Notes under the pieces: model-generated
What the model was told of the DNA's origin: nothing
What the model saw: only the letters and a program-made list of their open reading frames with translations
Databases searched by the model: none
Assembly: GCF_902833645.1 (NCBI RefSeq)
Contig: NZ_CADFGE010000008.1
Location: forward strand, 339,187-403,186
Direction of reading: 5' to 3'
Length of the DNA: 64,000 nucleotides
Origin: Paraburkholderia fungorum
GTDB taxonomy: Bacteria > Pseudomonadota > Gammaproteobacteria > Burkholderiales > Burkholderiaceae
Shown here: positions 34,760 through 42,827 of the stretch, piece by piece
How the letters are laid out: every line of letters starts with the position of its first letter
How positions within the stretch are numbered: the first letter of the stretch is position 1
Program-made: the position numbers and the translations under genes

Positions 34760-37700
34760 ATGAAAGAAAACCGTGGAACGATGATGGAGACGCAGGAGAA
34801 GAAGGGGTACTGCACGTTATGCCGGTCAAGATGCGGCACGATCAACACGGTCCGCGGCGACATGTTGCTGAAGGTGCGCCCCGACACTACACACCCGACC
34901 GGCAACGCGATGTGCATGAAAGGCAAGGCCGCGCCGGAACTCGTACACAGCCCCGGCCGGGTGTTGTATCCCATGCGCCGCACGGCCCCAAAAGGCGCGG
35001 CCGACCCGCGCTGGAAACGGATCAGCTGGGATGAGGCGCTTGACGAGATCGCGACCACGCTCGCGCACGTCAAACGGGAAAACGGCGCCGAATCAGTGGT
35101 GTTCGGTGTGACCACCCCGAGCGGTACGCCGATGAGCGACAGCATCGACTGGGTGGAGCGATTCGTCTGGTCGTTCGGAAGTCCGAATATCTGCTACGCA
35201 ACCGAGATCTGCAACTGGCACAAGGATTTCGCACATGTGTTCACGTTCGGTTGCGGCATGCCAACGGCCGATTACCGGAATTCCGACGTCATCGTGCTTT
35301 GGGGTACGAATCCAGCCAACACGTGGCTGGCCCAGGCGGACAGCATTGCAGCGGGTCGTCGCAACGGCGCCAGGCTGATTGTCGTGGACCCGAGACCCAC
35401 GGCGCTCGCGCGCGAAGCGGATGTCTGGCTGCGCGTGCAGCCAGGCACGGACGGCGCGCTTGCCATGGGCATCGCCCGGCAAATGATCGCGACGGGAAAT
35501 ATCGACGATACATTTATCCGCGCGTGGGCGAATGGCGCGTTCCTGGTTCGTCGTGATAGCGGGCATTTTTTGCGCGAACGCGACATCGATCCGGAGTCGT
35601 CGAACAATCGATATGCGGTCTGGAATGGCGCGCTCAATCGACTCGAACTCGTCGGCGAAGAGGCGCGCACGTCGTCGTCCGATCTGTCGATTTCAGGCTC
35701 GCATCAGATTTCCGTATTCGACCTGACGGGTCGCGTAATAGAGGTCACGTGTACGCCCGCTTTCGAGTTGTACTGCAGTGCGCTGTCCGATTACACGCCC
35801 GAACACGTGAGCAAAATCACCGGTGTCGATGCCTCGGCGATCGAAATCGTGGCGGCGATGCTCAGCCCACGCCAGCGCATCGCCTATCACGCGTGGTCCG
35901 GCGTGGGACAACACACGAACGCGACGCAAACAGAGCGGGCGATCGCTACGCTGTATGCACTGACAGGCGCATTCGATACGCGGGGTTCAAATCGCGAGTT
36001 GCCGAAACAGCCGGCAAACCCCCTGAGCAACTACGCCATGCTGAGTCCTCAGCAACGAACAAAGGCACTCGGACTTGACGAGCGACCGCTCGGCCCGCCC
36101 GCCCAGGGATGGGTGACCGCACGCGATGTTTATCGGGCGATTCTCGAGGCCAAGCCTTACCGGGTGCGCGCGCTTGTCGCGTTCGGCACCAACATGGTGA
36201 TGTCGCAAGCAGACTGTGCATTGGCGCACGACGCGCTGTGCGCGCTGGATTTTCATGTCCATTGCGACCTGTTCGAAACGCCTTCCGCCCGCTATGCGGA
36301 TATCCTCCTCCCGGTCAACACGCCCTGGGAACGGGAAGGACTGCGTCTCGGCTTCGAGATCAATGAGCGGGCCGTCGAATTGGTCCAGTTGCGGCAGCGG
36401 ATGGTGACGCCCCGCGGGGAGAGTCGGGCAGACTACGACATCGTGCTGGATCTGGCGGTCAGGCTCGGGATGGGGGATCAATTCTTCGGTGGCGACGTCG
36501 AGAAAGGATGGAACCATGTTCTCGAACCGCTGGGCCTGGACGTCGCGACCCTGCGTTCACATCCCGAGGGCATTTACCGCCCGCTCAGGCAGCAGGAAAA
36601 GCAATACGCCTGCACGACGCCGAATGGCCCGCGAGGCTTTGCGACCGAAACGCGCCGCGTCGAGTTCTATTCGGAGAAGCTGCATCGGTACGGCTATCCG
36701 GCGGTACCGCAGTATGTACCGCCGAGCCGCGGAGAAGGAGCACGCGCAGCAGGCCGTCAACGCTTTCCGTATACGCTCACTTCCGTCAAGAACGGCTATT
36801 ACTGCCACAGCCAGCATCGTGGCCTGCCAAGCCTTCGTCGCCGTGCCCCGTATCCCGTCGCGGAACTGAGCGCCGATCTGGCAGCCATCAAGGGCATTGC
36901 CGACGGCGACTGGATACGTGTCGCCAGTACCAGCGGCACCGCGCGATTTCGTGCGCGAGTGGTCCCCGAACTCGCGCCGGATGTCGTAGTCGCGGAGTAC
37001 GGCTGGTGGCAGGCGTGCGACGAGATCGGCATGGAATCGTCGACGGCCCTGGGAAGCACAAACAGTAACTACAACAGCATCGTGTCCGCCGCCAGCGTCG
37101 ATCCGCTGAGCGGTTCATCGCCGCTTCGTGCCGTGCCGTGCGACGTCACGCTCGACCCGTCGGTCGATCCCGCGCGACGGGCATGGCAAGGATTCCGGGA
37201 CTTTGTCGTGTCGGCCGTACACGGAGAAGCCGAAGGCGTTCGCACGGTAACGTTCAGCGCCGCCGACGGCGGACCGCTCCCCGACTATCTGCCCGGACAG
37301 CATGTAACGATCCAAATTCCGGAATTGTGCGAAGGGGGAACGACGCGTGCCTATTCGCTCACTGGCCATGCGATTGAAAACGATCGCCGGACATACTCGA
37401 TCTCCGTGCGCCATCAGCGGGGCCGAAGTGCCGATGGCGAGCAGTTCGAGGGCGTCATGTCCTCGTATATTCATCGTGAGTTGGCAGTCGGACACAGGGT
37501 CTTGCTGCAAGCCCCCAGCGGCACCTTCATCGTACCGCCGACATCGAAGCGACCGGTCGTCATATTCGCGGGTGGGATCGGAATAACGCCCTTCATTTCG
37601 TGGCTGGAAACGATCGGACGGTTGGGCACACAAGCGCCCGAATCTCAGCTTTTTTACGCGAATCTCAATAGCTCGGCTCATGCATTCCGGAATCGAATTG

Positions 37701-38230
37701 CGCAATTGCAGCATGCATTGCCAACGCTCAAGGTCGTAAATTGCTATAACCAGCCGCGCGACGAAGTACTCGGACGCGACTTCGAGATGCAGGGCTACCT
37801 CACTGCGGACGTCGTGGACGACGCATTGATACAGCGCCGCGCGCGATTCTATTTATGCGGCCCGGAGCCGATGATGAACGCCATCACAGCGGGCCTCGTC
37901 GAGCGTGGCGTACCGCCGTTCGATATCTTCAGCGAGGCCTTTCGGTCTCCTTCAAAACCGGCCCTCGATCCATCACAGCGCTTTGCCGTCGAATTCCGGC
38001 GGTCGCGGATCAAGGCTGAATGGGCACCCGAACGGGGAAGCCTGCTCAGCTTCGGCGAGAGCCTCGGCATCAGCATGCCCAGCGGCTGCCGGGTCGGGCA
38101 ATGCGAGAGCTGTGCCGTCAAGGTCCTGGCGGGCAAGGTGTCGCATATGACAGGGCATGGGCCGGACCAAGCCGATATGTGCCTCGCCTGCCAGGCGATC
38201 CCGGCCACCGATATTTCCATTGAAGCGTGA
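34760..38230 (+). CDS. Fused molybdopterin oxidoreductase / flavin-NAD reductase / [2Fe-2S] protein
   Basis: 1156 residues, one polypeptide. (1) Residues ~15-800 are a DMSO-reductase-family molybdoenzyme: [4Fe-4S] ligands Cys18, Cys21, Cys25, Cys52, a probable Mo-ligand Cys in ATEICNWHKDF, VLWGTNPANTW for pterin binding and a C-terminal dinucleotide-binding domain (YTLTSVKNGYYCHSQHRGLP). (2) ~810-1060 resembles phthalate-dioxygenase-type reductases: RAYSLTG at ~862 (flavin), GGIGITPF at ~937 and YLCGPEPMM (NAD). (3) The C-terminus is a plant-type ferredoxin with Cys1110, Cys1115, Cys1118 and Cys1141 or Cys1144. No Tat or Sec signal, so cytoplasmic. It could draw electrons from NADH to Mo without partners, or run in reverse. 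Cotranscribed with a cyclodeaminase-family enzyme and an SCFA transporter. Start could also be ATG 34781 or 34784. Substrate unknown. Confidence 0.9.
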   Translation: MKENRGTMMETQEKKGYCTLCRSRCGTINTVRGDMLLKVRPDTTHPTGNAMCMKGKAAPELVHSPGRVLYPMRRTAPKGAADPRWKRISWDEALDEIATTLAHVKRENGAESVVFGVTTPSGTPMSDSIDWVERFVWSFGSPNICYATEICNWHKDFAHVFTFGCGMPTADYRNSDVIVLWGTNPANTWLAQADSIAAGRRNGARLIVVDPRPTALAREADVWLRVQPGTDGALAMGIARQMIATGNIDDTFIRAWANGAFLVRRDSGHFLRERDIDPESSNNRYAVWNGALNRLELVGEEARTSSSDLSISGSHQISVFDLTGRVIEVTCTPAFELYCSALSDYTPEHVSKITGVDASAIEIVAAMLSPRQRIAYHAWSGVGQHTNATQTERAIATLYALTGAFDTRGSNRELPKQPANPLSNYAMLSPQQRTKALGLDERPLGPPAQGWVTARDVYRAILEAKPYRVRALVAFGTNMVMSQADCALAHDALCALDFHVHCDLFETPSARYADILLPVNTPWEREGLRLGFEINERAVELVQLRQRMVTPRGESRADYDIVLDLAVRLGMGDQFFGGDVEKGWNHVLEPLGLDVATLRSHPEGIYRPLRQQEKQYACTTPNGPRGFATETRRVEFYSEKLHRYGYPAVPQYVPPSRGEGARAAGRQRFPYTLTSVKNGYYCHSQHRGLPSLRRRAPYPVAELSADLAAIKGIADGDWIRVASTSGTARFRARVVPELAPDVVVAEYGWWQACDEIGMESSTALGSTNSNYNSIVSAASVDPLSGSSPLRAVPCDVTLDPSVDPARRAWQGFRDFVVSAVHGEAEGVRTVTFSAADGGPLPDYLPGQHVTIQIPELCEGGTTRAYSLTGHAIENDRRTYSISVRHQRGRSADGEQFEGVMSSYIHRELAVGHRVLLQAPSGTFIVPPTSKRPVVIFAGGIGITPFISWLETIGRLGTQAPESQLFYANLNSSAHAFRNRIAQLQHALPTLKVVNCYNQPRDEVLGRDFEMQGYLTADVVDDALIQRRARFYLCGPEPMMNAITAGLVERGVPPFDIFSEAFRSPSKPALDPSQRFAVEFRRSRIKAEWAPERGSLLSFGESLGISMPSGCRVGQCESCAVKVLAGKVSHMTGHGPDQADMCLACQAIPATDISIEA

Positions 38231-38255
38231 ACGACTCACGAGGAGCAAATCGAGC

Positions 38256-39191
38256 ATGAAATTTTTCGACACCCCGGCGATACGCGAGGCGCTGGACTTC
38301 GCCACGCTGATTCCGTCGCTGAAGAAGGCGTTCATCAAGGGGTGCGAGGTTCCACTCCGACACTCGCACACGATCAATTGCGGCGACGGCAACACCGGCA
38401 CCGTATTGATCATGCCGGCGTGGGAAGCAGACCGATATCTCGGCATCAAGACCGTGAACATTTTCCCGGCTAACCAGCGCCGCGGAATGCCCGGCTTGCA
38501 CTCGACTTACGTGCTGTACGACGCCGGCACGGGTGAGCCGCTCGCGCAGATGGACGGCAATGAAATCACCTCACGCCGGACCGCCGCCGCCTCGGCACTC
38601 GCGGCCACCCTTCTGGCGCGCGGCGACTCCTCGCACATGGTGCTGTTGGGCGCCGGACGCGTGGGCAGCCTGGTGCCGGCAGCGTATCGAAGCCAGTTGC
38701 CAATCACGCATGTCGAGGTCTGGGACATCTATCCGGAGTCAGCCGCGCGACTCGTGGAGCAACTGCGAGGCGAAGGTTTCAATGCGGCAGTGGTCTCCAG
38801 TCTGCCGGACAGTGTGGCGCGCGCGGATGTCGTGAGCTGCGCGACGCTCGCCACCGAGCCGATCGTACGCGGCGCGTGGCTGAAACCGGGAACGCATCTC
38901 GATCTTATCGGAAGCTTCACGCCGCAGATGCGCGAGGCTGACGACGATTGTTTCCGCAACGCACGCGTGTTTGTCGATACGGACGAGGCACTGCGGAAGT
39001 CCGGCGATCTGATTGGGCCGTTGTCGCGCAACGTGATTTCGCTGGCGGACCTGAACGGTACGCTCGCCGCCTTGTGCCGGGGCGACGTCGGCGGGCGCTT
39101 CGACGGCAGCGAGCGCACGGTATTCAAAGCGGTGGGGACCGCACTCGAAGACTTGGCTGCGGCGACGCAGGTTTATGAAAAGCATGTTTAA
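38256..39191 (+). CDS. Ornithine cyclodeaminase / mu-crystallin family protein
   Basis: 311 residues. Family features: IPSLKKAFIKG at the start, LGIKTVNIFPANQRRGMPGLHSTYV (substrate region), LAQMDGNEITSRRTAAASALAA, and the Rossmann motif VLLGAGRVGS, then TLATEPIVRGAWLKPGTHLDLIG. The family contains ornithine cyclodeaminase, alanine and lysine dehydrogenases and ketimine reductases such as delta1-pyrroline-2-carboxylate reductase. GAGGAG precedes the start by ~8 bases. It follows the molybdoenzyme by 25 bp and is followed by the transporter by 21 bp, so the same operon. Imine or amino-acid redox chemistry is likely. Confidence 0.9.
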   Translation: MKFFDTPAIREALDFATLIPSLKKAFIKGCEVPLRHSHTINCGDGNTGTVLIMPAWEADRYLGIKTVNIFPANQRRGMPGLHSTYVLYDAGTGEPLAQMDGNEITSRRTAAASALAATLLARGDSSHMVLLGAGRVGSLVPAAYRSQLPITHVEVWDIYPESAARLVEQLRGEGFNAAVVSSLPDSVARADVVSCATLATEPIVRGAWLKPGTHLDLIGSFTPQMREADDDCFRNARVFVDTDEALRKSGDLIGPLSRNVISLADLNGTLAALCRGDVGGRFDGSERTVFKAVGTALEDLAAATQVYEKHV

Positions 39192-39212
39192 TCACTCGAA
39201 GCGTCGGAGACC

Positions 39213-40667
39213 ATGATGAAGGAATTGAACCGTCAGCAAGACCTGCCAGCCTCGACAGCCGACGCTGCCGTCGGGCTCGAGCGTATGGCCGCAGCCGTGA
39301 CCCGTTGGTCGGAAAAGTGGTTTCCCGACGCATACCTATTCGCGGCGATCGCGGTTGTCGTCGTCGCGGTCGGCGCCTTGGCGGCAGGCGCGCCTGTACA
39401 ACGTGTGGGCATTGCCTTCGGAGATGGATTCTGGAGCCTGATTCCCTTTACGATGCAGATGGCGATCGTGGCCATCTCAGGCTACGTGGTCGCGGTCTCT
39501 CCGCCTGCCGCGAAATTGATCGCGTGGCTTGCCCGCCTACCGTCGAACGGCAAGTCCGCGGTGGCATTCGTCGCGCTGGTCAGCATTTCGGCGTCGCTTT
39601 TCAACTGGGCGATCAGCCTGATCTTTAGCGGCCTGCTGGTTCGTGCGCTCGCTCGTCGTACCGGGCTCCGTATGGACTACCGGGCAGCGGGTGCCGCCGC
39701 CTATCTCGGCATGGGCGCGACCTGGGCGCTGGGATTGAGTTCATCGGCATCGCAATTGCAGGCGAATCCGGACAGTTTGCCGAAAGCGCTGCTGGCGATC
39801 ACCGGTGTCATTCCGTTCTCCGAGACGATTTTTCTGCCCCAGTCGTTACTGATCGTCGCCGCTCTGACCGTGGTATCGCTTTTGATCGCGTATCTCTCCG
39901 CGCCCGGCGCGGAGCGCGCCAAAACCGCGCAGTCTCTGGGCATCTCGCTGGATGAGGCGGAACTCGACGTCGCCGCGCCTTCACGCCCCGGCGACTGGCT
40001 CGAGTACAGCCCATTGATCACAATCCTGATCGTCGCACTCGGCTCGGTTTGGGCATGGCACGAATTCACCACGAAAAATCCGGTGTTGGCCATCTCCAAC
40101 CTCAATACCTACAACTTCGTGTTCCTGCTGGCCGGGATGTTGTTGAACTGGCGCCCCCGCCGCTTCCTGAACGCGGTGGCGAAATCGGTGCCGTCTGTGG
40201 CCGGCGTGTTGATCCAGTTTCCTCTCTATGGGGGCATTGCGTACATGCTGACGAAAGCCTCCGCGCTGTCGGGACTACCGTTGGCCGATCATCTTTCTCA
40301 TTTCTTCGTCACCGTGTCGTCGCATGCGTCGTTTCCGGCGCTGATGGGCATCTACTCTGCCGTCCTTGGATTCTTCGTGCCGTCGGGCGGCGGGAAATGG
40401 ATCATCGAAGCACCGTACGTGATCGCGGCCGCGAAGGAACTCCAGGTTCATCTGGGCTGGGCGGTCACCGTCTACAACGCGGCGGAGGCATTGCCGAATC
40501 TGATCAACCCTTTCTGGATGCTGCCGTTGCTCGGCGTGCTGGGATTGCGGGCTCGTGACGTGGTGGGCTTCACGTTCACCCAGTTCATCGTGCATCTCCC
40601 GCTCGTGATCTTCTTGCTGTGGATTCTTGCGGGGACGCTGACCTTCCATCCCCCCGTCATGCCTTGA
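39213..40667 (+). CDS. Short-chain fatty acid transporter (AtoE/TIGR00366-like)
   Basis: 484 residues with about 12 hydrophobic segments and family-typical sequences: AYLFAAIAVVVVAVGALAAG, LIPFTMQMAIVAISGYVVAV, LFNWAISLIFSGLLVRALAR, TWALGLSSSASQLQANP, VPSGGGKWIIEAPYVI and AEALPNLINPFWMLPLLGVL. The AtoE family carries acetoacetate and butyrate-type acids. It starts just after CGGAG, 21 bp after the cyclodeaminase gene. Together with the fused molybdoenzyme it suggests uptake of a short-chain carboxylic acid-like substrate. Confidence 0.92.
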   Translation: MMKELNRQQDLPASTADAAVGLERMAAAVTRWSEKWFPDAYLFAAIAVVVVAVGALAAGAPVQRVGIAFGDGFWSLIPFTMQMAIVAISGYVVAVSPPAAKLIAWLARLPSNGKSAVAFVALVSISASLFNWAISLIFSGLLVRALARRTGLRMDYRAAGAAAYLGMGATWALGLSSSASQLQANPDSLPKALLAITGVIPFSETIFLPQSLLIVAALTVVSLLIAYLSAPGAERAKTAQSLGISLDEAELDVAAPSRPGDWLEYSPLITILIVALGSVWAWHEFTTKNPVLAISNLNTYNFVFLLAGMLLNWRPRRFLNAVAKSVPSVAGVLIQFPLYGGIAYMLTKASALSGLPLADHLSHFFVTVSSHASFPALMGIYSAVLGFFVPSGGGKWIIEAPYVIAAAKELQVHLGWAVTVYNAAEALPNLINPFWMLPLLGVLGLRARDVVGFTFTQFIVHLPLVIFLLWILAGTLTFHPPVMP

Positions 40668-40756
40668 TCCGCCTGTGACGCCAGCCTGGTGCAGCAGGTT
40701 AAAAGCCGGCGGATAGCTACCGCACGCCCCAACCTGCCGCTTCCGACACAGCTTGC

Positions 40757-41100
40757 TCAGCCCGCGTCCAGATCACGTCCCCCGGTTTCTTCAAGCATCG
40801 ACACGGCAATCAACGAAACGATCACGCAGCCGATCATGTACCACGCCGGCGCCATCGTGTTGCCGGTCGCCTTGATGAGCCATGCGACGACCAGTTGCGA
40901 GGTCCCGCCGAAGACCGACACCGCAACCGCATAGGCGCTCGCCAGATAACCGGCGCGGACATGTTTCGGGAAATTCTCGGGCATCAGGGAATACGCCGGC
41001 GCCAATCCCATGGTGTAGAAAGTCATCAGCAGTACGATCAGACCGAACACGACCGGCAGCGCCGGAAAAGCCGATGCGGCGCGCCAGTATCTGGACGCCG
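40757..41100 (-). pseudogene. C-terminal remnant of an MFS transporter
   Basis: Minus-strand reading from ~41083 to the stop at 40757 gives the last three to four membrane helices of a metabolite:H+ symporter (GLIVLLMTFYTMGLAPAYSL, MPENFPKHVRAGYLASAYAV, AWYMIGCVIVSLIAVSMLEE). This is the C-terminal PEx(F)PxxxRxG motif and helix set of the MFS sugar/metabolite branch. The remaining ~300 residues are missing; the sequence upstream is unrelated, so the gene is a truncated relic. Confidence 0.75.
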
Positions 41101-41391
41101 GAAAACTGGTTCCCATAGAAATCGACCATGCGATCGCCCGCGAATTCGGCAGCCAGGTCACACGCCGGGTTGGCAGGCGTCTGTCACCCGCGGCCGAGTT
41201 CCTGTGGACCAGGCTCGTCAAAGCGTTGCAGCGGCGTCAGGGGTAGTTTGCATAAACCTCGCGCGACCTGATCGATCGAGCGCCGGCTCTGGCTCACATG
41301 AGAATCGCCCGAGCAGCGCTGCGAAAGGTAGCCGGCGCTTCGTGTTTCGGGCTTAACCCTTGAATGAACCACGCCGTTTTTTGCTCAACGT

Positions 41392-41832
41392 TCAGTCGTA
41401 GCGGCGATGTTTGTGATGGCGCTTGCCCGGGCGGTAGCCACGGGAATAGTCGTCCGCGTACGAATTGGACCGCGACATGTTCCCGCCGAGCGCCGAGCCC
41501 GCGCCGCCACCCACGGCCGCGCCGACGAGGCCACCGGTGCGGCCGCCCATCGCATTGCCCGCCGCTGTGCCGGCACCGCCCCCGAGCGCGCCGCCGATGA
41601 TGGCGCCCGTGCGTTCCCTGCGGTTTGACGTGACTGCGCCGCCGGCGCCGCCGCCAACTGCTCCGCCAATGACGGAACCCGTGCTGCCGCCTATTGCGCC
41701 GCCCAGTGCAGCGCCGGCTACGCCGCCGAGCGCGCCGCCAAGGGCATTGTTCATATCGCCGGCTACCGCCGGTAACGACACGGCAGTGGTAAGCGCTGCA
41801 ATGGCAAAAATCTGGAGGATTTTCTTCGACAT
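41392..41832 (-). CDS. Glycine-zipper-like exported protein
   Basis: 146 residues. Signal peptide MSKKILQIFAIAALTTAVSL ending LPAVAG, then long runs of GG-A-GG-G repeats (GGALGGVAGAALGGAIGG; GGAVGGGAGGAV; GGALGGGAGTAAGNAMGG) like bacterial glycine-zipper/YMGG-like envelope proteins, and a short basic His/Arg/Lys/Tyr-rich tail (RGYRPGKRHHKHRRYD). Likely membrane-active or an envelope structural/stress component. GC-rich repeat DNA gives long spurious frames on the other strand. Confidence 0.8.
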   Translation of the reverse strand: MSKKILQIFAIAALTTAVSLPAVAGDMNNALGGALGGVAGAALGGAIGGSTGSVIGGAVGGGAGGAVTSNRRERTGAIIGGALGGGAGTAAGNAMGGRTGGLVGAAVGGGAGSALGGNMSRSNSYADDYSRGYRPGKRHHKHRRYD

Positions 41833-42131
41833 AAAAGGTCTTTGGTTTTTGGGACGGCGCCGAGTATAACCGCCTCGCGAAAGGTTTTTGTAACCCGGCG
41901 GTTAGGATCCCGGTAAGAGGTGTAACAAAATGATGAGCGCGCACAATCCACGCGATGGCGAGCGGAACGTCCCGTTAGCGCGCGGCCGCGGATACTTGAT
42001 TCCAGGTATAGCCAGCACCCGGCGACTGGAATACCGTCGTGAATCCATGCCACTATTGCCGCTGCCGCCGGTTGAGCGTTGCCGGCCGTTCCGGCAATCC
42101 CCCCACCGGTTCTTCCCCTCTACGCGGCCCT

Positions 42132-42827
42132 ATGGCGCAACCATCGTCCGATACTTTCGAATCCGTGCTGCCCGGCCCGCTCCTGATCGTCGAGGACGAG
42201 CCACCGATGCAGGCCCGGCTGCGCGCGATTCTCGCGACCCTCGGTTACACGGACGACATCCTGTCATTCGCTGGCAGCATTGCCGAAGCCTACGCGCTGC
42301 TGGCCAACCAGCCGTTCGCGCTCGCGCTGATCGACGTCGGCCTGCCTGACGGCAACGGCATCGATCTCATACGTGCGTTGCATGGGCAGGATGAGGCGTT
42401 GCCGCTTCTGGTAATCTCCGCCTGGAGCACCGAGCAGGTGATCGTGACCGCGCTCCAGGCGGGCGCAACCGGCTACCTGCTCAAGGAGCGGGACGACGTT
42501 GAAATCGCGATGTCGATCCGCAGCGCACTGCGCGGCGGCGCGCCCATCGACCCATTCGTTGCCAGACGCATTCTCGATCTGACCGGTCTCGCGAGGCGCG
42601 CCAGCGCAACCAGCGCGAAGCCGCCAACGCGCTCGCCGCTCAGTCCGAGAGAAATCGAAATCCTGGTGCTGGTCAACAAAGGGCTCACCAATCGCGAGAT
42701 TTCCGATGTGCTATCCCTGTCCAGGCTAACGGTCGAATGTCACGTCAAGAACATCTACAAGAAACTGGCGGTCAACTCTCGCACTCAGGCCGTGTTCGAA
42801 GCGCGCACGCATGGCTTGTTGCCCTGA
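42132..42827 (+). CDS. NarL/FixJ family response regulator
   Basis: 231 residues from ATG 42132. Receiver: LLIVEDEPPMQARL (acidic pocket), phospho-acceptor Asp in LALIDVGLPDGNG, Ser in LLVISAWS, Lys in GYLLKERD, all intact. C-terminal LuxR HTH: LSPREIEILVLVNKGLTNRE and VECHVKNIYKKL. Pairs with the sensor kinase that starts inside its 3' end (42737). The same pair has a 7TMR-type sensor, so an extracellular ligand controls an unlinked target. Confidence 0.92.
   Translation: MAQPSSDTFESVLPGPLLIVEDEPPMQARLRAILATLGYTDDILSFAGSIAEAYALLANQPFALALIDVGLPDGNGIDLIRALHGQDEALPLLVISAWSTEQVIVTALQAGATGYLLKERDDVEIAMSIRSALRGGAPIDPFVARRILDLTGLARRASATSAKPPTRSPLSPREIEILVLVNKGLTNREISDVLSLSRLTVECHVKNIYKKLAVNSRTQAVFEARTHGLLP

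Noticed and set aside
34760..38230. Assimilatory nitrate reductase as identity of the fused molybdoenzyme
   Set aside because: No nitrate transporter or nitrite reductase nearby; the neighbours (cyclodeaminase family, AtoE) and the PDR-type reductase domain point elsewhere, although the sequence alone does not exclude it.
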